Assembly (NCBI GenBank): GCA_005882155.1
Contig: VBCQ01000353.1
Location: forward strand, 1-8,823
Length of the DNA: 8,823 bases
Direction of reading: 5' to 3'
From: Betaproteobacteria bacterium
GTDB lineage: Bacteria > Pseudomonadota > Gammaproteobacteria > Burkholderiales > Burkholderiaceae_C
Below, piece by piece: positions 6,423 to 8,823 of the stretch. The position numbers and the translations under genes were made by a program. Each line of letters starts with the position of its first letter. Position 1 is the stretch's first letter. Below the pieces are notes generated by a model that worked only from the letters and a program-made list of their open reading frames with translations, was not told the origin of the DNA and did not search any database.

Positions 6423-6448
6423 CAAGACGCTTCGCGCGCGCCGACTGC

Positions 6449-7489
6449 ATGGCCCTCGTTCCTTACGCCCTCGCCCGCCCTTTTTTGTTCGGACTCGACG
6501 CCGAAGCCGCGCATGACGTGACGCTCGGCGCACTCGCACGCATCCAGCACACGCCGCTGGTGTGCAGCGTGATGCAGCCGCGTGTCGCCGACCCGGTGAC
6601 CGTCGCCGGTCTGCGCTTTGCGAACCGCGTCGGTCTGGCCGCCGGGCTGGACAAGAACGGTGAGTGCATCGACGGCTTCGGCGCGATGGGCTTCGGGTTC
6701 ATCGAAGTGGGCACCGTCACGCCGAAGGCGCAACCCGGCAACCCGAAGCCGCGCTTGTTTCGCCTGCCGGAGGCCAACGGGCTGATCAATCGGCTCGGCT
6801 TCAACAACGATGGGCTGGCTGCGTTCATCGCCAACGTGAAGCGGGCGAGGTTTCGCCGGCGCGGCGGCATCCTCGGGCTGAACATCGGCAAGAACGCGAC
6901 GACGACGATCGATCGCGCGGCCGACGATTACCTCGCCTGCCTCGCAGGCGTTTATCCGCATGCCGATTACGTGACGGTGAACATCTCGAGTCCGAACACG
7001 AAGAATCTGCGTGAGCTGCAAAGCGACGCCGCGCTCGACGCCCTGCTCGCCGCGCTGCAAGAGCGCAAGGCACAACTCGTGACCGAGCATGGCCGCAAGG
7101 TCCCGCTGTTCGTCAAGATCGCGCCCGACCTCAGCGCGGCGCAGGTGAAGTCCATCGCGGCGACGCTGAAGGCCAACGGGATCGACGGTGTGGTCGCTAC
7201 CAACACCACCATCGCACGCGACGCGGTGAAAGGCCTGCCGCATGGCGACGAAGCCGGAGGCTTGAGCGGCCGCCCGGTGTTCGAAGCAAGCAACCGGGTG
7301 ATTGCCCAGTTGCGCGCGGCGCTCGGTTCGGGCTACCCGATCATCGGCGTCGGCGGCGTGATGAGCGGCGCCGATGCGGTGGCGAAGATTGCAGCCGGAG
7401 CCGACCTCGTGCAGATCTACACCGGCTTCATCTACGGCGGGCCGTCGCTCGTCACCGAAGCCGCGCGGGCGATTGCCCGCGCGCGCTAG
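6449..7489 (+). CDS. pyrD: quinone-dependent dihydroorotate dehydrogenase (class 2)
   Basis: PyrD oxidises dihydroorotate to orotate in UMP biosynthesis, passing electrons through FMN to membrane quinones at the inner face of the cytoplasmic membrane. The 346-residue product has the class 2 N-terminal helical segment (YALARPFLFGLDAEAAHD) that docks on the membrane and opens to quinone. It is followed by the FMN barrel: AAGLDKNGE, GFIEVGTVTP, NRLGFNNDG, and NISSPNTKNL with Asn178, catalytic Ser181 and Asn183 (Ser175 in E. coli). FVKIAPDL, ATNTTIARD, GGLSGRPV, IGVGGVMSGADA and the phosphate-site QIYTGFIYGGP follow. Serine rather than cysteine as the base confirms class 2. The ATG at 6449 matches the family N-terminus; a TTG at 6401 in frame would add 16 unsupported residues. 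No Shine-Dalgarno is evident. It is divergent from rpiA, and the coding end folds into a hairpin with the downstream sequence. Confidence 0.97.
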   Translation: MALVPYALARPFLFGLDAEAAHDVTLGALARIQHTPLVCSVMQPRVADPVTVAGLRFANRVGLAAGLDKNGECIDGFGAMGFGFIEVGTVTPKAQPGNPKPRLFRLPEANGLINRLGFNNDGLAAFIANVKRARFRRRGGILGLNIGKNATTTIDRAADDYLACLAGVYPHADYVTVNISSPNTKNLRELQSDAALDALLAALQERKAQLVTEHGRKVPLFVKIAPDLSAAQVKSIAATLKANGIDGVVATNTTIARDAVKGLPHGDEAGGLSGRPVFEASNRVIAQLRAALGSGYPIIGVGGVMSGADAVAKIAAGADLVQIYTGFIYGGPSLVTEAARAIARAR

Positions 7490-7518
7490 CGCGCCTTCGA
7501 AGGCGACGCGTTAGCGCG
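7462..7518 (+). terminator. tandem GC-rich hairpins at the pyrD stop codon
   Basis: Two strong inverted repeats sit back to back. The first, wholly inside the last pyrD codons, pairs CGCGCGGGC (7462-7470) with GCCCGCGCG (7475-7483) around a GATT loop. The second pairs 7482-7493 with 7507-7518 (12 bp with one G-U wobble) and includes the TAG stop (7487-7489). Its loop contains a smaller hairpin, CCTTCGAAGG (7494-7503). The two share only bases 7482-7483. There is no T-tract, so this is not a classical intrinsic terminator. It could pause transcription, stop RNA decay from the 3' end, or help Rho-dependent ending before the lipoprotein gene. Confidence 0.45.
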
Positions 7519-7560
7519 GCCCCGGGAACTGCCCGCGCAGGCAGCGCTCCAAGCCTGGGA

Positions 7561-8823
7561 ATGCGCATTCGCTCACTGCTCTCAAGCAGGCTCGTCCAAT
7601 GGGCGGCAGCGTTGGCTCTCGCACTCGCGGCCGGTTGCAGCGCACTGCCACGCATCACTCCCGAGATGGCGCAGCGTCGCGCCGCAACGCCGGTTCAGGT
7701 CGAGGGTTCCCATGGCTTGCTCTCGCCGGCACGCAGCAAGGCGATTCTCGACACGCTGAAGAGCCGCCGCCAAGACACCAATATCTTCGAACGCCATCTC
7801 GCGCTGGAAGAAGCGGTCGCCGGCGGCCCCCTCGTCGCGGGCAACAAGGCCGTGCTGCTGCAGGACGGTCCTGCCACCTACCAGGCGATGTTCGCGGCGA
7901 TCCGCGACGCCCGCGACCACATCAACATGGAGACCTACATCCTCGACGACGACGAGATCGGCCGCCGATTCGCCGATGCGCTCATCGCCAAGCAGCAGCA
8001 AGGCGTGCAGGTGAACCTGATCTACGACAGCGTCGGCGCCTTGCAAACGCCCGCCGAGTTTTTCCAGCGCTTGCGCGCCGCCGGCATCAAGGTGCTGGAG
8101 TACAACCCGGTGAATCCGCTGACCGCGCGCGTCGGCTGGAACATCAATCAGCGCGACCACCGCAAGCTGCTGATCGCCGACGGTCGCACGGTATTCCTCG
8201 GCGGTCTCAACATCAGTGGCGTCTACTCCGGCTCGTCAGCAAGCCGCCCGGCGAAGCGGGCAGGCGCGACGCTGCCGTGGCGCGACACGCACCTGCAGAT
8301 CGAAGGCCCAGTGGTCGCGTCGTTCCAGAAGCAGTTCCTCGAGACCTGGCAGAAGCAACATGGCGACGCGCTCGCGTCGCGCAACTACTACCCGACGCTG
8401 GCGAGCCGCGGCAGCGAAGTCGTGCATGCGATCGCGAGCTCGCCCGACGACGAATTCAGCGCGATCTACGCCACGCTGATCTCGGCCATCGAGAGCGCCG
8501 AAACGTCGGTCTTGCTGACCAATGCCTATTTCGCGCCCGACCCGCAATTGCTCGCTGCGCTGAAGGGCGCCGCAGCACGCGGCGTCGACGTGAAGCTGCT
8601 GCTCCCGAGCACCACCGACTCGGCGCTGATCCTGCACGTCGGCCGCTCGTACTACGACGAGCTGCTGCGCGCCGGCGTGAAGATCTACGAGCGGCGCGAG
8701 GCGCTGCTGCATTCGAAGACCGCGCTGATCGACGGCGTGTGGTCGACCGTCGGATCGACGAACCTCGATTGGCGCAGTTTTCTGCACAACCAGGAGACCA
8801 ACGCCGTAATCCTCGGGCCGGAG
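7561..8823 (+). CDS. phospholipase D-family (cardiolipin synthase-like) lipoprotein, cut by right edge
   Basis: The first 421 residues are present; the stop lies outside the window. The N-terminus is a lipoprotein signal peptide: MRIRS, a hydrophobic stretch (about 11-25), and the lipobox LAAGC with acylated Cys26; Ser at +2 fits sorting to the outer membrane rather than inner-membrane retention. Two PLD catalytic motifs follow. HRKLLIAD starts at His200 (H200, K202, D207) with GGLNIS after it, and HSKTALID starts at His384 (H384, K386, D391) with GSTNLDWRS. Two-HKD proteins of this type join phosphatidyl groups (cardiolipin synthases ClsA/B/C) or hydrolyse phospholipids; other blocks such as METYILDDD, GVQVNLIYDS and PWRDTHLQIEG favour the Cls side. 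Relatives are about 400-500 residues, so little is missing. Start at 7561 is chosen for the signal peptide; GGGA lies directly against the ATG, too close for a good SD. Exact substrate is not decidable here. Confidence 0.88.
   Translation, partial: MRIRSLLSSRLVQWAAALALALAAGCSALPRITPEMAQRRAATPVQVEGSHGLLSPARSKAILDTLKSRRQDTNIFERHLALEEAVAGGPLVAGNKAVLLQDGPATYQAMFAAIRDARDHINMETYILDDDEIGRRFADALIAKQQQGVQVNLIYDSVGALQTPAEFFQRLRAAGIKVLEYNPVNPLTARVGWNINQRDHRKLLIADGRTVFLGGLNISGVYSGSSASRPAKRAGATLPWRDTHLQIEGPVVASFQKQFLETWQKQHGDALASRNYYPTLASRGSEVVHAIASSPDDEFSAIYATLISAIESAETSVLLTNAYFAPDPQLLAALKGAAARGVDVKLLLPSTTDSALILHVGRSYYDELLRAGVKIYERREALLHSKTALIDGVWSTVGSTNLDWRSFLHNQETNAVILGPE

Noticed and set aside
6401..6448. 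TTG at 6401 as the pyrD start
   Set aside because: The extra 16 residues are arginine-rich and unlike PyrD; the ATG at 6449 aligns with the family start.
6374..7243. 289-codon open frame on the minus strand opposite pyrD
   Set aside because: Antisense shadow of a fully recognisable pyrD, with no domain of its own; overlaps the rpiA start.
7582..8160. 192-codon minus-strand frame, and a similar one at 8236-8787, opposite the PLD gene
   Set aside because: The plus strand has a signal peptide and both HKD motifs; the antisense frames show no family features.
1..8823. A new defence, mobile or biosynthetic system
   Set aside because: Every gene but the 58-aa protein and the hydrolase belongs to a familiar housekeeping family, and those two do not form a recognisable or patterned system with their neighbours.

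Overview
The window is high-GC bacterial chromosome that reads as a core housekeeping region of a betaproteobacterium, most likely Burkholderiales. Evidence: the arrangement uvrC / earP-efp, an EF-P of the arginine-rhamnosylated type, a class 2 PyrD, and AT-rich -10-like boxes standing out in GC-rich spacers. I see no CRISPR array, tRNA, rRNA, insertion sequence, prophage gene or toxin-antitoxin pair. I also see no cluster that looks like a new biological system.

Layout: (1) 1-616, minus strand: 5' part of uvrC (nucleotide excision repair), running off the left edge. (2) 651-2351, plus: earP and efp, a modifying enzyme beside its substrate. EarP rhamnosylates Arg32 of elongation factor P, which then relieves ribosome stalling at polyproline. 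A clean tetraloop terminator (2375-2401) follows efp. (3) 2416-4353, plus: mnmC, bifunctional tRNA wobble-uridine modification. Its 3' end overlaps by 38 bp the convergent gene for an alpha/beta hydrolase. (4) 4316-6377, minus: in transcription order, a broken rpiA, a 58-codon lysine-rich small protein, and the hydrolase. (5) 6449-7489, plus: pyrD (pyrimidine synthesis), divergent from rpiA and ending in a large hairpin that spans its stop codon. (6) 7561-8823, plus: a two-HKD phospholipase D / cardiolipin synthase-like lipoprotein, cut by the right edge.

The one real anomaly is rpiA. The N-terminal 69 residues and the C-terminal ~134 residues are both well preserved but lie in different frames. 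About 38 nt that should encode the catalytic Asp-Gly-Ala-Asp segment are missing. Either this is a recent inactivating deletion in a central-metabolism gene or it is an assembly/sequencing error. Secondary points are -10-like boxes placed exactly 6 nt before the ATG of earP and of mnmC (possible leaderless mRNAs), the sense-antisense 3' overlap of mnmC and the hydrolase, and the hairpin at the pyrD stop. Intergenic gaps are all under 100 bp; no stretch over 300 bases lacks a gene.
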